Source of the DNA: an uncultured Actinomycetes bacterium
GTDB lineage: Bacteria; Actinomycetota; Acidimicrobiia; Acidimicrobiales; RAAP-2
Length of the DNA: 64,000 bases
Direction of reading: 5' to 3'
Assembly: GCA_903828785.1 (NCBI GenBank)
Contig: CAIKNP010000027.1
Span: forward strand, 1 to 64,000
Shown here: piece by piece, positions 18,292-26,785 of the stretch
Numbering within the stretch: the stretch's first letter is position 1
Layout: each line of letters begins with the position of its first letter
Program-made: the position numbers and the translations under genes
The notes under the pieces: model-generated
The model's input: the letters and a program-made list of their open reading frames with translations, nothing else
The model's database searches: none
What the model was told of the DNA's origin: nothing

Positions 18292-19191
18292 GTGAGCGTC
18301 TCTCTTTCGTATTTTCAGTCCATTGTCCTCGGATTCACCCAGGGAATAACCGAACTATTCCCGGTTTCCAGTCTCGGGCATGGCGTCTTATTGCCGGCCC
18401 TGTTCGGCTGGCACAATCTGGTGAGTTCACAGGCCAGCAACCAGTCCTTCTTCCTGGTCTTTCTGGTCGGACTCCACGTCGGTACCGCCCTCGGGCTCAT
18501 CCTCTACTACCGCGAGACCTGGGGGCGACTGTTGCGCGCTCTGCTGGCCCAACTGCAGGTCGCTCGCCGCGACGGTGCGTCCTCGCTGTGGCGAATCAAC
18601 GAACCAACGGTGTCGAGTGACTATCGCCTGCTGACGCTGCTCGTCATCGGCACCATCCCCGTCGCCGTCGTCGGGCTGGTGCTCGAAAAGCCACTGCGGG
18701 AACTCTTCGCTAAGCCGCTCGCCGCGGCGATCTTCTTGACAATCAATGGTCTGGTGCTGCTGGTCGGTGAACGCATGAAGCGTCAGACGGGACGTCGTAC
18801 GCGACACCTGGGCCTCGAGAAGCTTTCGCCGCGCTCCGCGGTCGAGGTGGGTTGTGCCCAGATTCTCGCTTTGTTCGCCGGTATCTCACGCAGTGGCGTC
18901 ACGATGGTGGCCGGGCTTACCAAGGGACTCAATCACGACGAATCGGCCAACTTCTCCTTCTTGCTCGCCACCCCGATCATTCTTCTCGCCGGCCTCTACA
19001 AGTTGCCTTCCTTATTCGGGCCGCTCGGTCAAGGCGTGCGCGCGCAGACCTTGGTGGGGGCTCTCGTGGCCATGGTGGCGGCCTACGTCGCCGTCTCCTT
19101 CCTCGCGCGCTGGTTTACCACGAGGACACTTCGCCCCTTCGCCATCTACTGTTTGGTCGTCGGCCTGCTCTGCGTACTGCGCTTCGCCTAA
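18292..19191 (+). CDS. uppP: Undecaprenyl-diphosphatase (BacA/UppP family)
   Basis: A 299-aa polytopic protein with the BacA signatures FTQGITELFPVSSLGHG near residue 14-30 and FAGISRSGVTMVAGL near 195-210, the two re-entrant active-site loops. It removes one phosphate from undecaprenyl pyrophosphate, recycling the carrier for peptidoglycan and other wall polymers, and its loss or gain alters bacitracin tolerance. The first motif is the F-P-V-S-S-L-G-H variant rather than the commoner L-P-I-S-S-S-x-H. Convergent with recR, sharing CTAA. Confidence 0.9.
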   Translation: MSVSLSYFQSIVLGFTQGITELFPVSSLGHGVLLPALFGWHNLVSSQASNQSFFLVFLVGLHVGTALGLILYYRETWGRLLRALLAQLQVARRDGASSLWRINEPTVSSDYRLLTLLVIGTIPVAVVGLVLEKPLRELFAKPLAAAIFLTINGLVLLVGERMKRQTGRRTRHLGLEKLSPRSAVEVGCAQILALFAGISRSGVTMVAGLTKGLNHDESANFSFLLATPIILLAGLYKLPSLFGPLGQGVRAQTLVGALVAMVAAYVAVSFLARWFTTRTLRPFAIYCLVVGLLCVLRFA

Positions 19192-19790
19192 TCGGCCAAC
19201 ACGCGCCGTCCGCTGATGGCGCGACTAAGCGTGAGGTCGTCGGCGAACTCTAAGTCGCCACCCACCGGGAGTCCCGCGGCCGGCTGCGAAACCACGAGCC
19301 CAGGCACCTGCAGCAGTTTGCTCAAGTACATCGCGGTGGCGTCACCCTCCAAATTGGAGTTGAAGCAGAGAATTACCTCGCTCACGGGACCGTGGAGTCG
19401 GCGAATGAGCTCTTGGATGCGCAGTCGATCAGGGGTCACACCTTCGAGCGGATTCAGTAGTCCGTGCAGCACGTGGTAGGTGCCGTTGAAGGCGTGTGAT
19501 CGCTCAACCGCCACCACGTCGGGGGGGCTCTCCACGACGCAAATGACCGTTTGGTCACGTCGCTCGTCGAGGCAAATCGGACAACGAGTTCCCGTTTCGG
19601 CGAAGTTGAAACACCGCTCACAAAAACTGAGGTTGGCCTTCATCTCCTCCAGCGAGGCAGCCAGGCGTTGGACGTCCTCGGTGGGTTGGCGCATGAGCCA
19701 AAAGGCAATGCGCTGGGCCGACTTGGGCCCCACACCCGGGAATCGACCAAGCTCATCAACTACCGATTGCAGGGAGGGGGGGTAGCTCAT
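19188..19790 (-). CDS. recR: Recombination protein RecR
   Basis: A 200-aa protein with the helix-hairpin-helix start LGRFPGVGPKSAQRIAFWLM, a four-Cys zinc finger C-E-R-C...C-P-I-C near 57-72, and a Toprim domain from VICVVESPPDVVAVE. RecR clamps DNA with RecO and loads RecA at gaps. Its ATG overlaps the dnaX stop as ATGA. The small ybaB gene that usually sits between dnaX and recR in other bacteria is missing here. Confidence 0.97.
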   Translation of the reverse strand: MSYPPSLQSVVDELGRFPGVGPKSAQRIAFWLMRQPTEDVQRLAASLEEMKANLSFCERCFNFAETGTRCPICLDERRDQTVICVVESPPDVVAVERSHAFNGTYHVLHGLLNPLEGVTPDRLRIQELIRRLHGPVSEVILCFNSNLEGDATAMYLSKLLQVPGLVVSQPAAGLPVGGDLEFADDLTLSRAISGRRVLAD

Positions 19791-21499
19791 CGAATTTCAG
19801 TCGATCCAGGAAACATCTCGGTAATGAGATGCTGAGCGACGGAAGTGACGTCCGTCGCCACGCCGGCGTCTTCATCATTGGCGTCGTCAAACGCGGCGAC
19901 CTCTTCGACCGTGGGGCGGCTGGGTCGGGAAATTCGGGTCTCGGGGGCTGGCGCCACGGCGGCCCCGTCGACCACCCAAAGCAGCTTCATCGGCGTCTTG
20001 AATTCGTACTCGAGAGCTGCCCGTACGCTCGGCGCGATTTCTTCGGCGTGACGGCGTATCTCATTATCGGCCACGGCCAGAGTGATTTCACCCGGACCCG
20101 AGGCAACGAAGATTGCGGTCTTGAGAATCATCTGCGCCCCGCGCGGCGTTCGGGGAATGACGCGGGTAGTGAATCGGTGCTGAACGTCACTGAGATCACC
20201 AGGTTCGGCAGTGTCCGGAGCCGCCGCCGCTGGAGCTACTGGCGGAGGGGTCAGTGTTGACACGGCGGCGGTGACCTCCACGGCCGCCGGGATTTTCGCG
20301 CTAGGCGTCGTGGTCGGTGTCGCCGAGGCAATAGGCCGCGCGACGGAGGGGGCCGACGGCGCCGACGACACTCCGGGGTTGCGTTCGAGCCGTTCCAGGC
20401 GCTCGGCCAAGGCCTGCACCGATACGTCGAGTTCGGGGACCACCAAGCGCACCAGGGCCACCTCGAGCACGACCGTCTTATCGGGAGCACTCTTCATCTC
20501 GCGCATTGCCCTTCCAACGGTCTCGAGAGTACGAACGGTACGCGCCAGTCCGAGTTGCTTGCCCCATTCGCTGAGGCGCTCACGGTCCGCACCGGTGACG
20601 TCGGCCACCTCCGGCGCCACCAGGAGCAAGAAGGCTTGGCGCACTTCGGCGGCGAAGGTCTCCGCTAACTGCTCGGGGTCCCAACCGTCACGGGCTAACA
20701 CCGCCAGCGAACGCAGCGCTCCAGCGGCGTCGGCCTGCACCAGGGAGTCGAACAAGGCGTCGAAATCGGGGGCGGCGTCTTCGCCGCTGCCGGTAGCAAG
20801 TAGTTGGTCGAGGGCGCTCAGGGCGTCGCGAGCAGATCCTCGTCCCAAGCGCACGGCCGTATCGATCAGCTCATCAGTGGCGCTAAGTCCGGCGGCTCCT
20901 CGAACATCGGAGAGCAGGGTGTTTAACGTGTCACCCGCGAGGAGACGGAATTCGAGGTGCTGTGTTCGCGATCGAATGGTGGGCAAGACCTTGTGGGGAT
21001 CAGTGGTGGCGAGCACGAACACGACGTGCGCCGGCGGCTCCTCGAGCGTCTTCAGCAAAGCCGCCGACGCCGCCTTGGTCAATTGGTGCACCTCGTCAAA
21101 GATGTAGACCTTCCAACGACCCGGAGTCCCGTGCCACGCTCCAGAAGTGATGTCACGAATGTCTTCCACGCCGTTATTCGACGCCGCGTCTAATTCAGTG
21201 ACGTCCAGTGACGAACCTTTGCTAATGGCCACGCAACTCGCGCAGACGTTGCAGGCGTCGCCCTTGTCGGGATTCTCACAATTCAGGGCCTTCGCCAAAA
21301 TTCGCGCCGTGGTGGTCTTGCCCGTTCCCCGAGGTCCCGAGAAAAGGTAGGCGTGATTGACGCGGTCCCTGGCCACCGCACCCTGCAGGGCCCGCACCAC
21401 GTGGTCTTGGCCACGGAGTTCGCTGAAACGACCCGGTCGGAATCGACGGTAGAGGGAGGTTACGCCATCAATTGAAGTTGGCACCGAAGGTGAATCCAT
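19787..21499 (-). CDS. dnaX: DNA polymerase III subunit gamma/tau
   Basis: A 570-aa clamp-loader ATPase. Walker A is GPRGTGKTTTARILAKALNC, followed by a zinc module C-N-V-C-A-S-C, Walker B in VYIFDEVHQL and sensor segment FVLATTDPHKVLPTIRSRTQ. Residues about 375-430 are a Pro/Ala/Thr linker and the last 140 residues a tau-type domain. A frameshift slippery site for gamma is not evident. A TAGCAT box ends 6 nt before the ATG. The SRP RNA gene lies just upstream on the same strand. Confidence 0.97.
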   Translation of the reverse strand: MDSPSVPTSIDGVTSLYRRFRPGRFSELRGQDHVVRALQGAVARDRVNHAYLFSGPRGTGKTTTARILAKALNCENPDKGDACNVCASCVAISKGSSLDVTELDAASNNGVEDIRDITSGAWHGTPGRWKVYIFDEVHQLTKAASAALLKTLEEPPAHVVFVLATTDPHKVLPTIRSRTQHLEFRLLAGDTLNTLLSDVRGAAGLSATDELIDTAVRLGRGSARDALSALDQLLATGSGEDAAPDFDALFDSLVQADAAGALRSLAVLARDGWDPEQLAETFAAEVRQAFLLLVAPEVADVTGADRERLSEWGKQLGLARTVRTLETVGRAMREMKSAPDKTVVLEVALVRLVVPELDVSVQALAERLERLERNPGVSSAPSAPSVARPIASATPTTTPSAKIPAAVEVTAAVSTLTPPPVAPAAAAPDTAEPGDLSDVQHRFTTRVIPRTPRGAQMILKTAIFVASGPGEITLAVADNEIRRHAEEIAPSVRAALEYEFKTPMKLLWVVDGAAVAPAPETRISRPSRPTVEEVAAFDDANDEDAGVATDVTSVAQHLITEMFPGSTEIR

Positions 21500-21505
21500 G
21501 CGCCA

Positions 21506-21511
21506 ATGCTA
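21506..21511 (-). promoter_or_regulatory. Candidate -10 element (TAGCAT) of dnaX
   Basis: On the minus strand TAGCAT ends 6 nt before the dnaX ATG with no SD. It lies 18 bp past the inferred SRP RNA end, so dnaX may be transcribed separately from the RNA. Confidence 0.45.
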
Positions 21512-21528
21512 ACGGCGGGCTGTAAGCA

Positions 21529-21657
21529 CCGAGGTTCAAAGCAGTGGCCAGGCTGACCGTGGCACCCAGACGATACGCTGAGAGCTGCTGGCTTCCGCCC
21601 CTGACTCGATTCACGAACGCCCGTCGCACGGGACCCGACCACCGCTTTGAACCTCGG
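21529..21657 (-). ncRNA. ffs: Signal recognition particle RNA (4.5S-like)
   Basis: On the minus strand the ends CCGAGGTTCAAAGC and GCTTTGAACCTCGG pair perfectly, forming the long SRP hairpin of about 129 nt. The apical part contains GTCAGGGGCGGAAGCCAGCAGC, with GTCAGG, the GGAAG-type tetraloop region and AGCAGC, the helix 8 signature bound by Ffh. SRP RNA beside dnaX is a common actinobacterial arrangement. The exact ends are inferred from the pairing. Confidence 0.88.
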
Positions 21658-21742
21658 CGAACTACAGGTTACCGGAATTCACCTCTGCGCCGTCGGGTAG
21701 CCTTAAAGACCGGTACTCGTCGTAATTGACGGGTATCAGCAC

Positions 21743-21830
21743 GGAGGAGTGCGAGAGCGGCCGAATCGGCACGCTTGGAAAGCGTGTGAAGGGCAGCCTT
21801 CCGTGGGTTCGAATCCCACCTCCTCCGCCA
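21743..21830 (+). tRNA. tRNA-Ser(GGA)
   Basis: Acceptor GGAGGAG pairs with CTCCTCC and is followed by encoded GCCA. The anticodon stem ACGCT/AGCGT encloses TTGGAAA, giving GGA. A long variable arm and T arm GGGTTCGAATCCC confirm a class II Ser tRNA. Confidence 0.95.
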
Positions 21831-22038
21831 ACTGCGGTAATTCCCTTTTTGGGGATTTTAAAGTCCAAAGTCCGAAGGTGATTACCTTGGGCGATCTCTG
21901 TGGGATAGGCACCCCAGCTTTCGAGGTCCAGCGCGAGCCTTGTGCAGGAATTCGCCCTCGCAGGGCCAGAAAGCCGCCGACCTTGTTGGGTACCGATGCG
22001 TGGCGTCCGACCGCCACCACTCTTTGCGCTAAACCCGT

Positions 22039-22599
22039 GTGGTGACGAAATATCTCCTATTGGCCCTCATCGTGTTCGCCATCAACCTCTTGCCGGCATT
22101 CGGCCCGCCAACCTGGACCGTGGTCGTCTATACACATTTGCGCTGGTCGCTCAACGCCGTGGCGGTGGTAGTCATCGCCGCACTCTGTGCCGCCGCGGGT
22201 CGTTACCTCCTCGCCCACGGGTCGCGACTCGTATCCGAACACGTGTCTCAGAGCTATCGCGATGGCTTAGCTTCCATTGAGCAGCGCTTAGTGGGAAGTG
22301 GAAAGGGGACGATCGCGCTCACCGTCCTCTTTGTGCTCTCCCCCTTGCCTTCGGCCCAGCTCTTCGTCGCGGCCGGCCTTTTGAAGATGCGCCTCGCCCG
22401 CCTCACCGGACTCTTCCTCGTCGGGCGACTGGTGACGTACTCCCTTTACCTCGCCGGTTCGATAAGCGCTGACGCGGCGCTAGGAGGGGTACTCACCAAG
22501 GTCTGGGGCGCACCGTGGGCTATCGCCCTCCAACTATTTTTCTTGGGGCTTATTGCCCTCGGGCCGTATCTCATTAGTGCCAGGGCGAAGTCAAAATGA
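22039..22599 (+). CDS. Small polytopic membrane protein, VTT/DedA-like
   Basis: A 186-aa protein with five or so membrane segments. The start LLALIVFAINLLPAFGPPTWTVVVY has the PAFGPP turn seen in VTT/SNARE-associated (DedA/YqaA-like) proteins, and a second FVLSPLPSAQLFVAAGLLKM forms the matching inverted repeat. Family members are proposed lipid or undecaprenyl-phosphate scramblases/flippases. Two adjacent GTG codons (22039, 22042) could start it. No SD is evident. Followed by a 92-bp structured gap before msrA. Confidence 0.6.
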   Translation: MVTKYLLLALIVFAINLLPAFGPPTWTVVVYTHLRWSLNAVAVVVIAALCAAAGRYLLAHGSRLVSEHVSQSYRDGLASIEQRLVGSGKGTIALTVLFVLSPLPSAQLFVAAGLLKMRLARLTGLFLVGRLVTYSLYLAGSISADAALGGVLTKVWGAPWAIALQLFFLGLIALGPYLISARAKSK

Positions 22600-22614
22600 A
22601 GCACTTCCATACAC

Positions 22615-22690
22615 CGGCGTTCTCGACCCGCTCCCGGATAAATGGGTCGGCAGACGGGGAGTGATGAGATCTGGTCCCCTACGGGCGCCG
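22615..22690. other. 76-nt intergenic segment with nested inverted repeats
   Basis: CGGCG at 22615-22619 pairs with CGCCG at 22686-22690. Inside are two further stems: CGACCC 22624-22629 with GGGTCG 22644-22649, and GGGGA 22656-22660 with TCCCC 22675-22679. The result resembles a three-way junction. It fills the gap between the convergent VTT and msrA genes. A two-way terminator or a small RNA are both possible; no T-arm or anticodon of a tRNA is present. Confidence 0.35.
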
Positions 22691-22691
22691 T

Positions 22692-23207
22692 TTACTGGTC
22701 GTGCTTGGGCAACACCCAGCCGGGACGAGGAAAATGGCAGGTGTAGCCGTTGGGAATGCGTTCCAGGTAGTCCTGGTGTTCGGGCTCGGCTTCCCAGAAG
22801 TCACCGACCGGTTCAACTTCGGTCACGACCACATTGGGCCACAGACCGGACGCGTTGACGTCGGCAATGGTGTCGAGGGCGACGGCGTGTTGCGTTTCGT
22901 CAAGGTAGTAAATCGCCGAACGGTAGCTCGGCCCGAGGTCATTGCCCTGGCGGTTTGGCGTAGTGGGGTCGTGAATCTGGAAGAAGAATTCGAGCATCTC
23001 TCGATAGGAGGTCACTGAAGGGTCGAAGAGGATCTCAGTGGCCTCGGCGTGCATTCCGTGATTCCTATAGGTGGCGTTGGGAACATCCCCGCCGCTGTAA
23101 CCGACGCGAGTCGCCACGACACCAGGCCGGCGACGAATCAAATCCTGCATGCCCCAAAAACAGCCACCGGCCAATACCGCACGCTCAACACACTCCGTCA
23201 CGATCAA
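22692..23207 (-). CDS. msrA: Peptide methionine sulfoxide reductase MsrA
   Basis: A 171-aa protein with the catalytic GGCFWGMQ (Cys16), [20 protein letters not shown], and [25 protein letters not shown]. It reduces methionine-S-sulfoxide in proteins with thioredoxin. The H-x-E in HAE and N-D-x-G-x-x-Y-R are intact. No resolving Cys is visible near the C-terminus. The start may be the TTG at 23207 or the GTG two codons later, which is better placed after GAAGGG. Confidence 0.95.
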   Translation of the reverse strand: MIVTECVERAVLAGGCFWGMQDLIRRRPGVVATRVGYSGGDVPNATYRNHGMHAEATEILFDPSVTSYREMLEFFFQIHDPTTPNRQGNDLGPSYRSAIYYLDETQHAVALDTIADVNASGLWPNVVVTEVEPVGDFWEAEPEHQDYLERIPNGYTCHFPRPGWVLPKHDQ

Positions 23208-23221
23208 TCCCTTCGGTACAT

Positions 23222-24079
23222 TTACGATGCTTGCGCATCAAATACTCGGTCTCCAGAATAAGGGGCTTTCCTTTGACGTCGGTCCGCGAGAAGAACCAAG
23301 AGACGCAACACGACGCCGGTCGCCGCTAGGAAGTAGCCCGGGAGGGCGATCGCCGTTCCCACCATTTGAGCGGTCCACTGCAGGGCCAAGTGGCCGAATG
23401 GGTTACTGCTCGTGCCCAAGGACAACGAGGATGCGACCTTTCCCCCCAGGGCCACCACGACGCCACTCGTGATGAGGGCCGTGCCCACCATACGTAGGCC
23501 CGGCCGGTGACGGCCAAGTAACCACAGCAGGACCAGCAAGGCGGCGGAGAGGAGGGCGAAGGGGGCGAGGAGGAGGGTTTCGTGGGTCAACACGAAGTGC
23601 GCGATTTTGAGCGGTCCCTTTGGCGTGAAGGTCAGTTGCCAGTTCGGCAGCTGGGGCAAGGTGATGCCGTGCAATTTAGCGGGCAGGGCTGCCTCGAGCC
23701 GTGGAAGGTAGGCATTCGTGTTGAGCGTCACTGGCCGTTCTCGACGAACGGCGCCGTACACCACGTCGGTCGCGCCACGTAAAGAATTCTCGAAGGCCGG
23801 CGAGGCCACGATTTCATTGATGGCGGACACGAGCTCGGGGCGGACCAGACTGAGGGCTGCCTGAGCCAGTGGCGGACTCGCGGCGCTGAGTTGCCCCTCC
23901 GCTACGACGGCCAAGGCCTGCCGATGGCTGGGCGTCTCGACGATCGCTAAAGCGTGGTTCGCCAGGGAGTTCCCGCTCCCCGCCAAAGCGACGGCCGACC
24001 ACACGAGGGAAAAGAGCACCAAGACAAGCGCGCTCACGAGGACCAAGGTGGCTCGGAGCAATCGTGAAAGGAGTTTCAT
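23222..24079 (-). CDS. Predicted multi-pass membrane protein of unknown function
   Basis: An approximately 285-aa protein I cannot assign. It has a signal-anchor helix at about 5-33, a predicted external domain of about 120 residues (40-160), then three or four C-terminal membrane helices and a basic tail (DRRQRKAP). The external part contains [17 protein letters not shown]. It follows the general architecture of actinobacterial integral proteins that look like DUF-type sensor or assembly factors, but no motif is diagnostic. The ATG at 24079 has TAGTCT 8 nt upstream. The msrA start lies just downstream of its stop, so the two genes may be co-transcribed. Confidence 0.6.
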   Translation of the reverse strand: MKLLSRLLRATLVLVSALVLVLFSLVWSAVALAGSGNSLANHALAIVETPSHRQALAVVAEGQLSAASPPLAQAALSLVRPELVSAINEIVASPAFENSLRGATDVVYGAVRRERPVTLNTNAYLPRLEAALPAKLHGITLPQLPNWQLTFTPKGPLKIAHFVLTHETLLLAPFALLSAALLVLLWLLGRHRPGLRMVGTALITSGVVVALGGKVASSLSLGTSSNPFGHLALQWTAQMVGTAIALPGYFLAATGVVLRLLVLLADRRQRKAPYSGDRVFDAQAS

Positions 24080-24087
24080 AGTTGCCA

Positions 24088-24093
24088 AGACTA
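24088..24093 (-). promoter_or_regulatory. Candidate -10 element (TAGTCT) of the membrane-protein gene
   Basis: On the minus strand TAGTCT ends 8 nt before the ATG at 24079; no SD is present. Confidence 0.35.
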
Positions 24094-24210
24094 CCGACCA
24101 GGGCGTGCAGGAATCATCTCTTTCTTCTGCGCGGTCGCGCGCTTGCTCGGAGAACTGTTTTTCTGCTCTACTCGTGGTGGGCCATTTGGCTCACCACGAG
24201 AAAGATCACC

Positions 24211-24726
24211 ATGACCGACGAAGCAACGGGACACGACAAGGCCCACTCCCTCCTGACCCAGGCTCGCAGCGAACTCGACGCGAGTAACTTCCCAGCGGCT
24301 ATCAGCAGTGCTGAAGAAGCCCTCGAACTCTTTTGGGACGTTGAAGAGCCCTGCCGTGGCATTGCCGAGTCGCTTTCCGTTTTAGGCATGGCCTACAGCG
24401 CGGCCGGCGACCCCGACGCCGCGCGCGATGCGCGTTTCAATAGCCTGCTGAACTTTATTGGCGACGGCGACAGCGACGAAGTTCTCGCCCTGATGGACGT
24501 GGCTCGCCAGGCCACCGAGGACGGCGATCTGCTCGGGGCCCGCGTGCACTGGCTCGCCGCGGCGGCGGTTTTCACGACCATGGCGGTAGACGAGGACGAG
24601 GAGTTTGCCAACGAGGCCGTTGAGATGGCGGCTTTTTGCCAACTCCAGGCCAACGCCTACGACCACGAAGAAATCGTCGCAGATCTCATCGAGGTTGAAG
24701 AGGGCGACGCCGAACCTTCGGCCTAA
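24211..24726 (+). CDS. TPR-like helical repeat protein
   Basis: A 171-aa acidic protein with paired helices in the tetratricopeptide spacing: AHSLLTQARSELDASNFPAAISSAEEALELF, then CRGIAESLSVLGMAYSAAGDPDAARDARFNSL, then MDVARQATEDGDLLGARVHWLAAAAVF. TPR proteins are scaffolds for protein contacts; no partner is suggested by the neighbours. The frame is open back to 24082, but the ATG at 24211 follows GAGAAAGA and starts the soluble protein. Convergent with tadA through CTAA. Confidence 0.65.
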   Translation: MTDEATGHDKAHSLLTQARSELDASNFPAAISSAEEALELFWDVEEPCRGIAESLSVLGMAYSAAGDPDAARDARFNSLLNFIGDGDSDEVLALMDVARQATEDGDLLGARVHWLAAAAVFTTMAVDEDEEFANEAVEMAAFCQLQANAYDHEEIVADLIEVEEGDAEPSA

Positions 24727-25178
24727 CGTCGAGCCGCGAAGAAGGCTTTTAGTAGCGTCGCGGACTCCTCGGCGAGAACGTCGTAGGTGATCACTGCTTC
24801 GTGCAGCAGACGCGGATCCTGGAGCACGTTGTAACGGGACCCGACGGCACCAGCCTTTTCGTCCATAGCGCCAATGACCACCCGCGCGACGCGGGCGTTC
24901 AACAGCGCTCCCGCACACATCACGCAGGGTTCCAGCGTGACGTACACCGTGGCCCCGTCAAGTCGGTGGCGACCTCGTTGCTGGGCGGCGAGGCGTAGGG
25001 CCACGAGCTCGGCGTGGGCGGTGGGATCGCGATCAAGCTCGCGGCGGTTTTCGCCCACCGCCACCACTTCGCCTTCCAAGACCACCACGCAACCGACCGG
25101 CACGTCATCGTGCGATTCAGCGATGGTGGCCGCGGCCAGGGCCTGGCGCATGAAGTATTCGTCTCGAACCTCGACCAT
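24723..25178 (-). CDS. tadA: tRNA-specific adenosine deaminase
   Basis: A 151-aa cytidine-deaminase-fold protein with zinc ligands His55 (T-A-H-A-E, catalytic Glu57), Cys85 and Cys88 (E-P-C-V-M-C-A-G). It converts A34 of tRNA-Arg(ACG) to inosine. The N-V-L-Q-D-P-R-L-L-H segment is typical of TadA. TAGGCT ends 6 nt before the ATG on the minus strand. The tRNA-Ser(CGA) gene lies 70 bp upstream in the opposite direction. Confidence 0.95.
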   Translation of the reverse strand: MVEVRDEYFMRQALAAATIAESHDDVPVGCVVVLEGEVVAVGENRRELDRDPTAHAELVALRLAAQQRGRHRLDGATVYVTLEPCVMCAGALLNARVARVVIGAMDEKAGAVGSRYNVLQDPRLLHEAVITYDVLAEESATLLKAFFAARR

Positions 25179-25184
25179 TGGTCC

Positions 25185-25190
25185 AGCCTA
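25185..25190 (-). promoter_or_regulatory. Candidate -10 element (TAGGCT) of tadA
   Basis: On the minus strand TAGGCT ends 6 nt before the ATG at 25178 with no SD. Confidence 0.4.
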
Positions 25191-25247
25191 GAAGGGTTGC
25201 CGGCACCCCAAAAGAGGCACCCAAAGCGAGGTTGTAGACTCGAAGGT

Positions 25248-25335
25248 GGAGGAGTGCGAGAGCGGCCGAATCGGGCAGTCTCGAAAACTGCTGTGTCTAC
25301 GGGCACCGTGGGTTCAAATCCCACCTCCTCCGCCA
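25248..25335 (+). tRNA. tRNA-Ser(CGA)
   Basis: Acceptor GGAGGAG/CTCCTCC with encoded GCCA, anticodon stem GCAGT/ACTGC around CTCGAAA, giving CGA. The long variable arm and T arm GGGTTCAAATCCC fit a class II Ser tRNA. It shares its first 25 nt with the tRNA-Ser(GGA) at 21743. Confidence 0.95.
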
Positions 25336-25447
25336 CGCGGAAAATGGGTGACTACGGTCGCCCATTTTCTGCTTTTTGTGACAATTTCGATGGGTCGGAC
25401 TACGCTACCAATGTGCGTTTGCTTCGCACATCTACCGAGGAGTCTCC

Positions 25448-26785
25448 ATGGTTACGTCAATTGAACCCACCGTCGGAACCGAACGCAAGGTCGTCACCGC
25501 CCTGCCCGGACCAAAGTCGCAGGAAATTCACGCCCGACGCAAGGGCGCCGTTAGCGCCGGTGTCACCGTGGGCTTTCCCGTGTACATCGACCGTGCACAA
25601 GGTGCCATCATCGTGGACGTCGACGGCAACCACATTCTCGACATGGGTTCGGGAATTGCCGTCACCACCATTGGTCACGCCGTACCGGAACTGATTCAAG
25701 CCGTCAGTGAGCAGGTGGCCCAGTTCACGCACACCTGCTTCATGGTCACCCCCTACGAGAGCTACGTCCAGGTCTGCGAGGAGCTCAACGCCCTCACACC
25801 GGGCACACACGAAAAGCGCACCGCCCTCTTCAACTCGGGCGCCGAGGCCGTTGAGAACGCCGTGAAAATTGCTCGCCACGCCACCGGCCGTGAGGCCATC
25901 GTGGTCTTCGAGCACGCGTACCACGGACGCACCAACCTCACCATGGCCCTCACCTCAAAAAACATGCCCTACAAGGACGGTTTTGGTCCCTTCGCCCCCG
26001 AGGTCTACCGCGTCCCTATGAGCTACCCCTTCCAGGACGGACGAAGTGGGGCCGAAGCGGCCGCTCACGCCATCAAGCAGATTGAGTCGCAGGTGGGCGC
26101 GAAGAACGTCGCCGCGGTCCTCATCGAGCCCATTCAGGGCGAGGGCGGGTTTGTCGTGCCCGCCGAGGGCTTCTTGCCCGCCTTGTCGAAGTGGACCAGT
26201 GAGCAGGGGATCGTCTTCATCGCCGACGAGATCCAGAGTGGCTTTGGTCGCACCGGCAAGTGGTTCGCTGTCGACCACGAAGGTGTCGTGCCCGATATGG
26301 TCACCACCGCGAAGGGCCTAGCGGGTGGCATGCCACTGGCCGGTGTCACCGGACGCGCTGAACTGATGAACGCCGTCCACGAAGGCGGTCTCGGTGGCAC
26401 CTACGGTGGCAACCCCGTGACCGCGGTGGCCGCCTTAGCCAGCATCAATTTCATGCGTGACCGCAACCTCCTGGCTCGCGCCGCGGAGCTCGAGACCATT
26501 ATCGGCTCAAACTTGCGATCGCTGGCCCAGGACGTCACCATCATCGGTGAGGTTCGAGGTCGCGGCGCCATGATGGCGATGGAACTCGTGGAGCCCGGCA
26601 CCAAGAACCCCAACGCGGCGGCGGCGAAGGCCATCGTGAAGTACTGCAACGACCACGGCGTCATCGCCCTGGCCTGCGGAACCTACGGCAACGTCATTCG
26701 TTTACTGCCCCCACTGGTTATCACCGACGCGCAGTTGGCTGATGGATTGGCCGTGCTTGGCGAGGCCGTTCGCGCCGCGAACTAG
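25448..26785 (+). CDS. gabT: 4-aminobutyrate aminotransferase-type class III aminotransferase
   Basis: A 445-aa PLP enzyme. FNSGAEAVENAVKIAR binds cofactor phosphate, F-I-A-D260-E-I-Q-S-G-F-G-R-T-G holds the Asp that pairs with the PLP nitrogen, and Lys289 in T-T-A-K-G-L-A-G-G is the Schiff-base lysine. It most likely transfers the amino group of GABA to 2-oxoglutarate, giving succinate semialdehyde. An aldehyde dehydrogenase is encoded 1.2 kb away on the other strand but need not be linked. GAGGAG precedes the ATG; the upstream tRNA-Ser ends 112 bp before. Convergent with marP (CTAG). Confidence 0.88.
   Translation: MVTSIEPTVGTERKVVTALPGPKSQEIHARRKGAVSAGVTVGFPVYIDRAQGAIIVDVDGNHILDMGSGIAVTTIGHAVPELIQAVSEQVAQFTHTCFMVTPYESYVQVCEELNALTPGTHEKRTALFNSGAEAVENAVKIARHATGREAIVVFEHAYHGRTNLTMALTSKNMPYKDGFGPFAPEVYRVPMSYPFQDGRSGAEAAAHAIKQIESQVGAKNVAAVLIEPIQGEGGFVVPAEGFLPALSKWTSEQGIVFIADEIQSGFGRTGKWFAVDHEGVVPDMVTTAKGLAGGMPLAGVTGRAELMNAVHEGGLGGTYGGNPVTAVAALASINFMRDRNLLARAAELETIIGSNLRSLAQDVTIIGEVRGRGAMMAMELVEPGTKNPNAAAAKAIVKYCNDHGVIALACGTYGNVIRLLPPLVITDAQLADGLAVLGEAVRAAN

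Noticed and set aside
21743-25335. The two similar tRNA-Ser genes as attachment-site repeats flanking an island
   Set aside because: Similarity is limited to what Ser tRNAs share, and the genes between them (msrA, tadA and others) are ordinary chromosomal genes with no integrase.
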